NCBI GenBank assembly: GCA_016808115.1 | Contig: JAEQBH010000885.1 | Span: forward strand, 310,001 to 374,000 | Source of the DNA: Tetrastigma voinierianum | Taxonomy: Eukaryota > Streptophyta > Magnoliopsida > Vitales > Vitaceae | Reading direction: 5' to 3' | Length of the DNA stretch: 64,000 bases | In this document: positions 32,516 to 43,093 of the stretch, in pieces | How positions within the stretch are numbered: position 1 is the stretch's first letter | How the letters are laid out: every line of letters starts with the position of its first letter | Notes under the pieces: generated by a model | The model's input: the letters and a program-made list of their open reading frames with translations, nothing else | What the model was told of the DNA's origin: nothing | Database searches by the model: none | Program-made: the position numbers and the translations under genes

Positions 32516-33185
32516 GCGAAACAACGATATTGAAAAGTGTATTTGTATAAGTATCTTTACATTACAGAATGTGTATAAAGGCATTATTTTGATCAATGCA
32601 TGATATATATTGAAGGCGAAATGGAATAGATAGCGTATAGAACCCTTAAGCATGAAAATGCTTAGCGTATTATTTTATCAATGTTGGCAGTGCTAGAAGT
32701 GATAGACATTGAAGCAAGACCCAAGATCAAGGAGCTCAGAGTCATAGAGAAGAAATTTCGGAGTATGCTCCGTCATATGCATTACTCGATTTCTTTCGAA
32801 CATTAACATTTGTAAGCAGTTTGAACTACAGATCCAGTATTTTTGTAAATGCATGTTGCTAAATGTAAGTGTTATGAGTCTTTTGAATGTGTAAATGTTT
32901 ATGGGCACTTAAAATGCAAATGCTTCAGCGAAATTACAAAATCTAAAATAATAAAACCCGAGCAAAATGTTTTGATAAGATAATTGAAAATGTCGAGTGG
33001 CAGGACTCAGGTTTTGGATCCATATAGGGTCAAGTCGAGTTCGAATCGCGACACTTTTGAAAACTAAAATTTAATAAAATGATAACCAAGGGTTTGATTA
33101 ATGACTTCGACCGGGCGTCCCCGGGGTTTCGGTTCGAATTCGGCAATCGGGTCGGGTTGGGGCTCGGGGGTCGCTACAATTTTAT

Positions 33186-33198
33186 TGGTATCAAAGCC
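33186..33198 (+). promoter_or_regulatory. primer-binding site, tRNA-iMet type
   Basis: TGGTATCAAAGCC begins 7 bases after the LTR end, with one change from the usual TGGTATCAGAGCC. It would bind the 3' end of initiator methionine tRNA to prime minus-strand synthesis. Confidence 0.85.
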
Positions 33199-33337
33199 TA
33201 GGTTTAGGCGGTTCTACAAAGTGAATTTGAAAGTATTTTTGTAAATGATTTCGAAATTGTTTATGACATGCATTGCATTTACATATAAAGGATGATATAA
33301 CTCTGACGCGGATCTTGTGGGTCTTAATAGGATAAGC

Positions 33338-34490
33338 ATGGATGGTTCTAGTTCCCAAAGGGTCGTAGGTGACCAAGGGGATCGTCCAGATAGTCTTGCA
33401 AGTGTGGAAGGTGGGCAAGCATCGCATGCTCCACCACTACATAACGAGGAATAGCAATGGGAGGAACATGGAGATCCTCCCGAATGCTTCCGAGGCCTTT
33501 GCAGGAGCGACATGACAGTGCCGATTGCTCCATGACGATGCGCCATCGACCAGAATGTAAGTCTTAGACCAATAGATTTTATGGGAAAGAAGGATGATGA
33601 GCCTGCTACGGCAGAAAATTGGCTCAAGAGGACCGAGCGAATCTTGGTGCAAATGCATTACCTGTGAGAGAAATTGGTGTGTCACGGATTCCCCTTTACT
33701 TTCCCATATAGGAAGGAGTGTGACATGGACGTTTTTCTTGGATGAATTCAAGAAGCAATATGTAGGTCGCATCTACTTAAACAATATGAGACGAGAGTTT
33801 CATAATTTGAAGCAAAGACAGATGAGTGTATTAGAGATATCAAAGAGATTCACTCGGTTGACCAGTATGCTCTTAGAGATACTAGTGTCTGAAGAGGAAA
33901 GATGTCTTAAGTTTGAAGATGGTCTCAATGATATCAGGACCCATATACGGGATTACGCCATGAGGATTTCTCAAAAATAGTGACATGTGCTCTAAATATA
34001 GAAAAGTAAAAAAGAAAGAGAGAATGACGGGGAAAGAGAAGACGGTGAAAAAGCCAGAATGTCCAGTGCTCATCGACAGTAAGAAATTCAAAGGACCACA
34101 GGGTTCTAATCAACCTACAGTCCAAGCTACCGGTAATAAGAGAGTCCTACCGATACTGTCAGTTGCAAGTGCACAAGGAGCTGCTTTTAAAGGACAAGTT
34201 ATCCTGCATTGTCCACATTGTGGAAGAAAGCACAAGGGGGATGGTAAAGAAATTGACTAGTGCTTGTTTGGGTTGTGGATCTAAAGAGCACAAGGTGAAA
34301 GACTGTCCTAGAGCACGTTCCTTCACAGTGCCCCAGATAGGGGGTAATATTTCCTCAGTACAGAAAGGCAGCAAAAGTGTTGTAGCACCGAGTGTTCCGA
34401 GGCAAGGGACACAGAATTTGGCTAGAAGCGAGGATAGTAGATTAACTCATTTAGAGCATGCAGTAAAGCGTGGAAGATCTTAGTGCGGAT
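33338..34490 (+). pseudogene. gag: Tekay-type gag with CCHC knuckle
   Basis: ATG at 33,338 opens MDGSSSQRVVGDQGDRPDSL, with a stop before the capsid core. The core follows in other frames: PIDFMGKKDDEPATAENWLK near 33,575 and RTERILVQMHYL, then FLDEFKKQYVGRIYLNNMRR (about 33,735-33,795), EFHNLKQRQMSVLEISKRFT, RLTSML, and a conserved EERCLKFEDGLN. The nucleocapsid end has CHCPHCG-like text and a canonical CLGCGSKEHKVKDC knuckle starting at 34,265 (C-X2-C-X4-H-X4-C). At least four frameshifts are present. Confidence 0.9.
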
Positions 34491-34955
34491 GTGATGTCGG
34501 TAATTTCACTATCTTTGATACTATTGTGCATGCATTGATAGACCCGAAGTCAGCAGATTTCATATGTGTGTCTTGACGCCTGACTTGGGTAATTTGCAGG
34601 AGTGATAAGTATGATATCTTGGTGACGAACCCGCTCGGGCATAGTGTTATTGTGAACAAAGTGTATAGAGATTGTCCCATCAAAATACAAGAGTATGTAT
34701 CCTTCAGGGAGTTTGATGTGATATTGGGGATGGACTGGTTATCCCGACACCGAGCGATAGTCGATTGTAGAATGAAAAGAGTGACCTTAAGGACATCAAA
34801 TGACAATGAGGTTATTTTTATCGGCGAGAGGCCGAATCACCTCTCTAATGTGATATTCGCAACGGGTTGCGAAAAATGAATCACGGAAAAGGATGTAAAG
34901 CCTATTTGGCTTATGTGATTGTCTGATAAAGGCAAGGCACAGTGTATCAGATATC
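34491..34955 (+). pseudogene. Tekay-type aspartic protease
   Basis: IVHALIDPKSADFICVS (about 34,525-34,577) is the active-site strand. The usual D-P/S/T-G-A is D-P-K-S here, so the flap-side Gly is lost. After a shift, FREFDVILGMDWLSRHRAIV (34,706-34,765) gives the conserved I-L-G-M-D-W-L block that ends the domain, followed by DCRMKRVTLR. This second part is open over 34,619-34,876. Confidence 0.85.
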
Positions 34956-35205
34956 CACTACCGTTAGTGACTTTACGGATGTGTTTGGAAGAGTTGCGGG
35001 ATTACCTCCTGAGAGGAGATTGAGTTTGCTATAGACGTTGTACCAGGTGCCACACCGGCATCCATTACACCGTATAGAATGACTCCACTTGAGTTAAAGG
35101 AATTGAAATTGCAGTTGCAAGAACTATTAGAGAAAGGGTTTATTCGACCAAGTGTATCACCATGGGGAGCTCCCGTGCTTTTTGTTAAGAAGAAAGATGA
35201 GAAAA
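34956..35205 (+). pseudogene. reverse transcriptase N-terminal fragment (Tekay-type)
   Basis: Only the start of RT remains: DVVPGATPASITPYRMTPLE (about 35,035-35,094), LKELKLQLQELLEKGFIRPS, then PWGAPVLFVKKKDE. The next expected blocks (R-M-C-I-D-Y, L-D-L-R-S-G-Y, Y-x-D-D) and the whole RNase H are absent. The frame instead runs directly into the integrase region. Confidence 0.85.
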
Positions 35206-36391
35206 TATTTGCCATAATGAATCAGATTGGAGATGGTAAAGAAACTGAGTTCACAGTGAATGAAAATGGAGTGTTGTATTATAAGGATCGGGTTTGTGTA
35301 CCCGATGATAATGATTTGAGGAAAACCATACTTGAAGAGGCACATAGTGGATCTTTTGCTATCCATCCTGGTAGCACAAAGATGTATCAAGATTTGAAAT
35401 TGTCATTCTGGTGGTCCAGAATGAAAGAGATGCATCAGAATTTGTAACCAAGTGTTTAGTGTGTCAAAAAGTAAAGGCGGAGCATCAAGTTCCTTCGAGT
35501 TATTGCGGCTGTCGAATACAGGGTGGAAATGGGACCGTCACCATGGATTTTGTGGTTGGGTTACCATTGACGAGGGAGGAAAGCATGACTTCGGTTTGGA
35601 GTCGTGAGTGGGCCAGATTGACCAAGTCAGCTCACTTCCTACTAGTGAGAACCGACTATTCGCTTGACAAGCTAACAGAGTTGTATATTAAGGAAATAGT
35701 TCGGTTACATGGGATTCCTGTATCCATTATTTCAGACCGAGATCTGAGGTTTACTTCGAGATTTAGGGGAAAATTGTAAGAGGCCATGGGCACTCGATTG
35801 AATTTCAGTACAGCGTTCCACCCGCAAACGAATGGACAATCGGAGAGTGATCAGTTTTTGGAAGATATGTTGAGGTTGTGCGATCGAGCTGAGGGAAGTT
35901 GGGATCAACACATTCCTTTGGTTGAATTTGTGTACAACAGTTTCCAATCAAGTATTGGAATGGCGCCTTACGAGGCTCTATATGGAAGAAAATGTAGAAC
36001 ACCGTTGTGTTGGACATAATTGAGTGAAAGAAAAGTGATTGGCCCTGATTTGATACAAGAAACAGAAGAGAAAGTGAAAACGATTAGAGATTGAAAGTGG
36101 CGCAGACGAGACGAAGTCATATCACAGAGCATGAAGAAAAGATATTCGATATGAGGTCGGTGAAAAAGTGTTTTTAAAAGTATCACCTTGGAAGAAGGTG
36201 ATGAGATTATGGAAAAAGGGCAAGTTGAGCCCTAGATTTATTGGCCCATATGAGGTGATCGAAAAAGTGGGTCGATGGCATCTGGTTGTGCCTCGGGCTT
36301 GGAAAAGATCCATAATGTTTTCCATGTGTCCATGCTACGGAGGTACCGATCGGACCCGTCACATGTAGTCTCTTCGGAGACAATTGAGCTT
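35206..36391 (+). pseudogene. Tekay-type integrase
   Basis: Zinc-binding HHCC: H in EEAHSGSFAIHPG, then CLVCQKV (35,455-35,475), with a stop just before. Core: TVTMDFVVGLP near 35,538 (first Asp), LTKSAHFLLVRT, GIPVSIISDRDLRFTSRF (35,712-35,765, second Asp), AFHPQTNGQSES near 35,815 (Glu kept). Then LVEFVYNSFQSSIGMAPYEA, LYGRKCRTPLCW, FLKVSPWKKVMR and KLSPRFIGPYEV. The DDE triad is complete although the frame is broken in several places. HNVFHVSMLRRY near 36,310 leads to the chromodomain. Confidence 0.9.
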
Positions 36392-36535
36392 AGACCGGAT
36401 TTGACATATGAAGAAGAGCCAGTAGAGATCTTGGCTCGTGAAGTGAAAGAATTGCGGAACAAGAAGATTCCGCTAGTCAAAGTATTATGGAGAAACCACA
36501 AGACCGAAGAAGCCACTTGGAAAGTGAAGAAATGA
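36392..36535 (+). pseudogene. integrase C-terminal chromodomain
   Basis: LTYEEEPVEILAREVKELRN and KKIPLVKVLWRNHKTEEATW followed by KVKK and a stop. This is the typical chromodomain that ends chromovirus integrases and is thought to steer integration toward heterochromatin by reading histone marks. The domain is uninterrupted. The aromatic cage positions are mostly not the classic set, as in other Tekay-type chromodomains. Confidence 0.9.
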
Positions 36536-36596
36536 TCTTGTGGCGATATCATAGCCTTGTTTAACTAAGGTAAATTTGAGAATGAAATTTTTTCTT

Positions 36597-36610
36597 AAGT
36601 GGGGGAGAGT
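36597..36610 (+). promoter_or_regulatory. polypurine tract (Tekay-type element)
   Basis: AAGTGGGGGAGAGT precedes the 3' LTR. AAGTGGGGGAGA is the usual form in Tekay-type elements. Confidence 0.85.
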
Positions 36611-38960
36611 TCATGGCATGAAATACCCTAAATTTTTATAATAATTTTATTATATAAATGCAGGTATGAATCGCTAAACTTGGGTTTTTCCGGGAAAATT
36701 GATAAATTGACAAATTGTGAAATGTAAATTTAGTGAACTCGGAAATTTGGGCACTAGAACAAGGAAAAAATTGAAATTGCCATAAGGGATATAAAAATCA
36801 TAAAGGGAGTAGAGATGGGCCGTAATAGAAATAAAATAAGTTGATTTGCAATATTTAAGTAATCAAGGATTACTCTTTGAAATTAAGTGAAGAGATGGGA
36901 CTTTAAAGAGAGATAAATGAGAGTCACATTTTGGTCTCCAAATTGCCACTAGCAAAACCGTAGGAGAAAGAAGAAAGAAAGAGGAAAGAAGAGGAAGAAG
37001 AGGAGAGGAGAAGAAGAAGATCAAATTCAGGTATGTTTTGCCTTGGAATCATGGGTATTTGGATTCTTAAGGTTTGGATGGAGATTAGTTGCTCCTTTGG
37101 TCTAGGGTTTTGTGGAAAGGTCACATAAACCCTTGAATTTTTGGGGTTATGAGAGTAAAACCCTAGGAAAATAAACATGGAATCATCAAATTATATGGTT
37201 TATAGAAGAATTGGTAAACCTTTGGTTAAATTCATAAGAGTTCTTGGATTTTCACCTAGGGTTTAGTGGTATGAGTTCAAACCACCAATACAAGTATTTT
37301 AGGTTGTTTTGGATGATTTCCATGATGATTCTTGAGGTGTTATGGATTATAGAAGTTGTATGAGGTTAATTGGTATCAAAAGTGGCAAAAATAATAAATT
37401 TGGGCAAAATTTCGGAGGGTGTACGGTACGGTACGGGGTGTCTTAGGTACACCCCACAGTAACTGTACCGGTGCAGGTCCAGCCTATCTTAGGTACAGGC
37501 CAGCGAATGCAACTGTGCAGTGCAGTCTAAGGTGTGCGATTTGGAGTGAGCCAAAATGCCCGAATCTTTGTGTTTTGTCTGATTAAACCACAATTCGTAC
37601 TCAGATGGTTGAACCTTATTAAATGATTAGGAGAGGTTCAAATAAGATTGGAACTCGAGGAAAAACGTACCATACCTCGCCGCCGAGGCAAAGCGATATT
37701 CGTTTAGTATGATTAATTGCTTAACCACTAAGAGTGAATAAATTGTATTTGACTAGGTGCGGGTGAAGACGATAACCTGACCTAGGATTGATATCGAGAA
37801 AGCCTGCAGAATCGATAATTGGTTTTGTTCTCTAATTGTTCTGCTATTCCCGGTTGTTCTCTTGTTCTGTTCTCACATTTGGTCTTGGTTCTCTATTTGT
37901 GAAATATACATATATATTGATTTGAATCATTGTTATTCGAAATGTTTGTCAAATATATGCATGTGTGCGATGTTGAACTATAAGTGAATTTCTTGCATAA
38001 ATGTAAATTGATTTTTGAAGCGTATTATTGAATGACCGACATGAGCCGGGATTCACCAGGCCCAGATTAGTCATGAGGGTACTTGAAATTGTTAAATGTG
38101 AAACCACATTGCTCTTGAGATGACAAGCCGGAATGGGATTCCCCAAGTGAATGCATTTGTGAATGTGAGGCTTAGCCATATGTGAAATGGTTATATTGCG
38201 TGTGAAACCACATTCTCTTCGAATGACAAATAGAATGATTCACCAAGCGGAATGCGTAGTGAATGTCGAATTCTATAGCCATATGTGAAATCACAAACCG
38301 AAAAGCGAAACAACGATATTGAAAAGTGTATTTGTATAAGTATCTTTTACATTACACAGATATTGTATAAAGGCATTATTTTGATCAATGCATGATATAT
38401 CTTAGGCCCGAAATGGAATGGCGTATGAACCACTAAACGTAAATGCTTAGCGTATTGTTTTTATCAATGCGCAGGTACCGAGTGATAGACATTGAAGCAA
38501 GACCCAAGATCGAGGAGCTCAGAGTCATAGAGAAGAAATTTCGGAGTATGCTCCGTCATATGCATTACTCAATTTCTTTCGAACATTAACATTTTGTAAA
38601 ACAGTTTGAACTCTGAATCAGTATTTTTTTGTAAAATGCATGTTGCTAAATGTAAGTGTTATGAGTCTTTTTGAATGTGTAAATGTTTATGGGCTTGCCC
38701 AAAATGAAATGCTTCCGCGAAATTACAAAATCTAAAATAATAAAACCAAACAAAATGTTTTGATAAGATAATTGAAAATGTCGAATGTCGGACTCCGGTT
38801 TGGATCATATCCAAGATTAGTCGAGGATTCGAGATTCGCGACACTTTTGAAAACTAAATTTAATAAAATGATAACTAAAGGGTTTGATTAATGACCCCGG
38901 CCGGGCGTCCCAGGGGTTTGGTTCAGATCCATGTCGGGTCGGGCAGACTCGAAATTCTGG
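36611..38960 (+). repeat. 3' LTR of Tekay-type element
   Basis: Matches the 5' LTR. The first bases read TCATGGCATGAAATACCC where the 5' copy has TGTAACGCCCC..ATACCC, so the terminus is altered. The end is near GGGTCGGGCAGACTCG, where the 5' copy has GGGTCGGG..GTCGCTACA. Long identical tracts alternate with short replaced patches. Confidence 0.85.
37415..37530. repeat. GTAC/CGG motif array in Tekay 3' LTR
   Basis: GTGTACGGTACGGTACGGGG, then GGTACACC, ACTGTACCGG and GGTACAGG. Same location within the LTR as 31,655-31,770 but with different unit composition, including two insertions that read CTTAGGTAC. Confidence 0.75.
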
Positions 38961-40330
38961 CCATGGAACCTCTAAAAGAGCTGCCATGCTTTTCTAGAGT
39001 CTATCTTTACTCATAGAGCTACGGAAAGAATGATGATTCCCTCCTCAATCCATTCCTAAAAACCAGTAGTTGTGCTCAATTAGCAACTTGGGCACATAGT
39101 CTTCCATGATCATTTTTATGATATTTTTTTTCTTCTCGCTTCATAATGGTTGTAAACAATTCCTTGTTCAATTGAAAGATGCATGCATCCACCTCGGTCA
39201 TGGAGGTCATTTTCTCATTTTTCAACTCTTCATGCCTCTCACCCCATAGAGCCATCTCTGGAAAAGTCTCTACAACTTATTTTATCTCATTTGATTTCGG
39301 AGAAGTTGACTCATCTTCTCTCGTAACTAACTCTTTCACTTCATGTGCATCATCCTCTATTCTTTGAAGCTTCTCAAGCTCTCCATCACTCTTTAAGGTG
39401 ATATCCTCATAATATTCCATTTCTTCTGTCGGACTCACCTCAAGACTTGTAGGAAAACTCCTTTGTTGTCTCTCAAATGACATTTTAGTCATTTTCATGC
39501 GCTCATTCATGTGTTAAGCCATGAGTTCTCCTATACTCATTCCTTCATATGTGGATGTTGCTCTATCTTTACGTCAGGTTGAGTATGAGAAATGGCCTTT
39601 GGAGTTGTTGTCTCTTCCAAGCTCTTGAGTAGTATTTACTGAAATTGAAGATTTGCCTTTATTTCTTCCATGAATAATTCAGTTCTAAACTTAGCCAATT
39701 CAGCTACTGAGATGGCTAGATTACCCACTTCATTTTTAAAGATTGACTTCTCTTGTGGAGGTTGGTTTACCTCCTCCATGAATTGGGCTTGAGAGGTTGC
39801 AAATTCAATTTGAAATCTTCTCCATTCAGCCATGGTTGCCTTTAGGTTTGTCATCTTCTCTTCTAGAGGTGAACTTATCTCATTTTGGGAATGAAACCTA
39901 GGCAAACCCTTATGTACATAGTCCAACTCAGCCATTGATCTTTCATTTTCATCTTTAGCCATGGCAATTTCAACATGGGATCTTCTCAATTCAACCATGG
40001 TTTCCTCTAGACTTGATTTAGTCATTTGAGCTCGAGAATTTTCCATTTCAATCCTTATTTAGCCAATTTAGCCATAATTTCTTCTAAGCTTGATCTTTGG
40101 ACTTATGGAGAATGGAGAGTGTTTTCCCATGAGAGGCTCAAGTGATGGTCCCATCCAAAATTATAATTGTTCAAGTATGGGGTACCTCCATACTAAACAT
40201 GACTCATAGACATATGTGGGTTCCAAACTTGACTCCTCACTCTTTGATGCCACTCATTAGCTATTTGCCTCATTTGTAGTTGTTGAGTAAGGAGGGCCAT
40301 TTCAGTTGTTAATTCCATGAAAATATCCAT
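38961..40330 (-). pseudogene. gag: Athila-type gag region on minus strand
   Basis: Reads right to left from an ATG at 40,330 (MDIFMELTTEMALLTQQLQM), soon interrupted. It continues as a Glu/Lys-rich coiled-coil stretch open over 39,636-40,046, with repeated units of the form ..LEE.M..L....E.A.. (three roughly 40-residue repeats beginning SSLEETM, SPLEEKM and the NEVGNLAISVAEL segment). A further open piece is 39,277-39,510. It lies just downstream of a primer-binding site and LTR on the same strand. No RCPMHG core is seen, so it may be an unusual gag or a leader ORF. Confidence 0.55.
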
Positions 40331-40483
40331 TGTGATTTAAACCTACAAAACAAAGATAAAAATAAAAAGTAAAATAGACACCAAAGAAAATAGATATATA
40401 CAACTAAAGTGAAACAAAACAAACAAAAGAAATATCCAAAGTAAAGAAGGACTACTTGGTATCAATATTAGTAAAACACCTAT

Positions 40484-40501
40484 TCCTCGGCAACGACTCC
40501 A
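40484..40501 (-). promoter_or_regulatory. primer-binding site, tRNA-Asp type (minus strand)
   Basis: On the minus strand TGGAGTCGTTGCCGAGGA, a mutated form of TGGCGCCGTTGCCGGGGA. It lies 6 bases after the LTR end, preceded by TTTT. Confidence 0.75.
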
Positions 40502-40507
40502 AAAAGT

Positions 40508-41773
40508 TGATAGGTGTGAATGTGTGTATATAAAATAATACACTTTTGTGCGCAAGTGCAAGCGTCACATCAAGTAATAAAGTGTGAAAAGTAAGAATAT
40601 TGTTCCCAAGGAGATTGGGTTACTAAGTATTGAAATTAGAATAACCCTCATGTTATTTGGATGCTAGATTAAACATGAAATTGAAAAGGAAAACAACTAA
40701 TAAATTGATTTCCTAAACTAACATGCGAATGGGTGAAATAAAGATGGGAAAAACCTAGGTTTAGATTTCATTTGATTAATCCTTATGCATTAAGACCAAT
40801 TAATTCCCAATTAATATTCTAACCACCTATTAATGGTAAGCCTCACAGTTGCACATATGAATCTCTCTTGATAAACCACAATATACTCCTAGGATTTAGG
40901 TATTTTGTATCTCTACTCAACCCTAAAACCCTAGAAGCACAATAAACTCGAGAAACCCTAATTACCACACAAAACCCATGGGAATCTCTTGTCAATGGTG
41001 GATTGTGATGCACTAATCATTGTCTAATTTAACTCTCACTCTTAAATCTTGAATTGAACCATAAATCATGTCAATGGTAATCAATCATCAACAAGCATGA
41101 ATAATAGAATAGAACATTTAATAGAAATGTGACTTAAATATCAAATAGAAAATAAATAAGTGCTCAAATACATAAATCATAATCAAACTACATCTAAAAC
41201 CTTAGAAAACCAAGCTAGTTCAAAATGGGAAGAGATACAACCAAATAAAGGAGAGAAAACATAAAGAATGATCCTCTTCCTCTTCTTTAATCTTCATTCT
41301 TCCCAAGAAAGCTATGCCTTAGAGTTAGAAACCTAGGAGCTTATTTTGGTCCCCCTCTCCAAATGCCCTAATCATATTCTATTTATATCAGTCTTCAAAA
41401 TAGGCTAGTTGTGGGCTGGAGAGAGAGTTAGGCTGCAGGTGACATCGCGACGTCATGACGTGCGAGTAGAATTGGATTGTAATCTCGGCCACGTCGCGAC
41501 ATCGTTGCTCGCACGTCGTGACATGAGTACATGGTGACATCACGATGTGGAGAACTAATGTCATGGCATGAGGCTACAAATGACACTTCTTGATTTTCTC
41601 CTCTTCTTGCTCTAATTCAGCACCTTTTCACTTCATATTGCTCATTTCCCTCTAGATTAGACCTACATACAAACATGAATGAAAAGTGCATTAGAACACT
41701 TATTGAAATAGTAAAAACACACATAAAACTACCTAAAATATGGGGATAAAATGAGTATATTACATACTCATTA
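40508..41773 (-). repeat. Athila-type LTR on minus strand
   Basis: On the minus strand it starts TAATGAGTATGTAATATACTC, similar to the TGATGAGT..ACTCATTAG LTR start of A/B, and ends TATCA before the primer site. Length about 1.27 kb. Contains palindrome words around 41,440-41,540 and an AAACCCTAG-rich patch near 40,920-40,965. Confidence 0.7.
41440..41545. repeat. GTCGCGAC-type cluster in minus-strand LTR
   Basis: One exact GTCGCGAC at 41,493, inside ACGTCGCGACAT, plus ATCGCGACGTCATGACG, ACGTCGTGACAT and ATCACGATG variants within 100 bases. The variants differ mostly by C-to-T or G-to-A at CpG. Confidence 0.7.
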
Positions 41774-43093
41774 GTCTTTCTTCTCCAAGAATTTTATTTG
41801 GAGATAAAATACAAGAAAGAAAGTGAGAACATGGTAGCTGGCCACTTATTCTGTCTTGAGAACGAGGTTATTGAGAACAATGCCGAGGAGATCACAAAGA
41901 CTTTTCCTGATGAGAAACTCATGACCATAGACAACTTCCTACCTTGGTATGTTGATTATGTGAATTACCTCGCTTGTGGTGTACTTCCCCTTGACTTGAA
42001 CTCCTAGCAAAGGAAGAGATTCTTGCATGATGTTAGATATTATCATTGGGATGATCCAATTTTTTTAAGAAGTGTGCACATCGGATTTTGAGAAGATGTA
42101 TACCATATGAGGAGGAGAGTGCTATTTTGTCTAAGTGTCACTCCTCACCTTATGAGGGATACTTTGGACGTGCCAAAACAACACTGAAGGTGCTTAAATC
42201 CGGTTTTGTTTGACCCACTTTATTCAAGGATAGCACAAAGTTTTCTCAAAGCTATGACAAATGCCAAGGGTTGGTAACATAAATAGAAGGAATGAAATGC
42301 CTCTAAACAACATACTGGAGATAAAGATTTTCGATGTATGGAGCATAGATTTCATGGGACAATTTCCACCATCGTATGGAAACTTATGTATCTTGCTAGC
42401 AGTTGATTATGTGTCCAAATGGGTAGAGGCCATTGCCACACCAAAGAATAATGCAAAGACCGTAGTTAAGTTTGTCCAAAAGCGTATCATAACTCGGTTT
42501 AGAGCTCTAAGGGCAATCATTAGCAATGAGGGAAACCATTTCATCAACAAAGTGTTTGCCTCATTGCTTAACAAATACGATGTAAGGCATGCAAAGGCAC
42601 TCCTTTACCACAGCCGAATGGGCAAGCTGAGGTTTCCAACAGAGTTATAAAGTGCATCCTAGAGAAGACTACTAGTAAACATAAAAGATTGGTTAGCTAG
42701 GTTTGATGATGCATTATGGGCATATAAGATAACTTTCAATACTCCTATTGGCATGTCACCATGCAAGTTGATTTTTGGAAAGCCTTGTCACTTCCTAATG
42801 AGCTTAAGCACCATGCATTTTAGGTTATAGAGAAGATTGATTTTGGATATCAAGCAGTTGGAGAGAAGAGAGTAGTAGACCTCAATGAATTGGAAGAGTT
42901 GAGAAATGATGCGTATGAGAACAACCGAATCTACAAGGATCAAATCAAGAAATGGCATGACAAAAATCTTTTGAGGAAAGAGTTCAAGATTAGGGATAAT
43001 GTTGTGTGCCCAAGTGTGTGCACAATTATATGCAAGTATATGGGCCAACAAGAAATACATTGGATCTACAATGTCCAAATTATCTTCCCATAG
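41774..43093 (+). pseudogene. Athila-type RNase H end and integrase fragment
   Basis: The first codons after the minus-strand LTR read LLQEFYLEIKYKKESENMVA, the last part of RNase H. FLPWYVDYVNYLACGVLP (41,936-41,989) is the spacer before integrase. Zinc region: KCHSSPYEGYFG (42,135) and CDKCQG-like text near 42,257. Core open over 42,261-42,647: IDFMGQFPPSYGNLCILLAV, DYVSKWVEAIA, then AIISNEGNHFINKVFASLLN. The second catalytic Asp is Asn here. Tail: LIFGKPCHF (42,767) and KWHDKNLLRKEFK (42,950). Fewer frameshifts than A or B. Confidence 0.85.

Larger units (their letters stand above)
30830..33178 (+). repeat. 5' LTR of Tekay-type element
   Basis: Runs from TGTAACGCCCCAAAAATACC to GGGTCGCTACA. 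It matches 36,611-38,960 over most of its length. Contains in order: an AT-rich start; a GAAGAGAA-rich stretch near 31,190-31,245; a GTACCGGTAC-type motif array near 31,660-31,760; TTGTTCT repeats near 32,040-32,110; two copies of a 104-base repeat (32,255-32,515); and a CTCCGTCATATGCATTAC block near 32,768 close to the U5 end. Confidence 0.9.
30830..38960 (+). mobile_element. Del/Tekay-type chromodomain Ty3/gypsy element, internally deleted
   Basis: Two LTRs of about 2.35 kb flank an internal region of only 3.4 kb. The primer site is of the tRNA-iMet type. The order is gag with CCHC knuckle, protease, an RT fragment, integrase and a C-terminal chromodomain, which defines the chromovirus Del/Tekay group. 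Most of RT and all of RNase H are missing, so it is a non-autonomous deletion derivative. Confidence 0.9.
38961..41773 (-). mobile_element. minus-strand Athila-type element, 5' end only
   Basis: LTR, primer site and gag region in the right order on the minus strand. On the left it is cut off by the Tekay 3' LTR. On the right the LTR start abuts plus-strand RNase H sequence with no spacer, as expected for an insertion into another element's pol. Confidence 0.65.

Noticed and set aside
33214..33627. 137-codon minus-strand frame over gag of the Tekay element
   Set aside because: Overlaps the gag start on the plus strand, which is recognisable. No domain on the minus strand.
39179..39367. plus-strand 62-codon frame
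   Set aside because: Antisense of the Glu/Lys-rich minus-strand gag region, where the minus strand fits the LTR and primer-site orientation.
40915..40965. AAACCCTAG/CCCTAAAACCC words considered as telomere-type repeat
   Set aside because: Only a few degenerate units within an LTR, with no tandem (CCCTAAA)n array.
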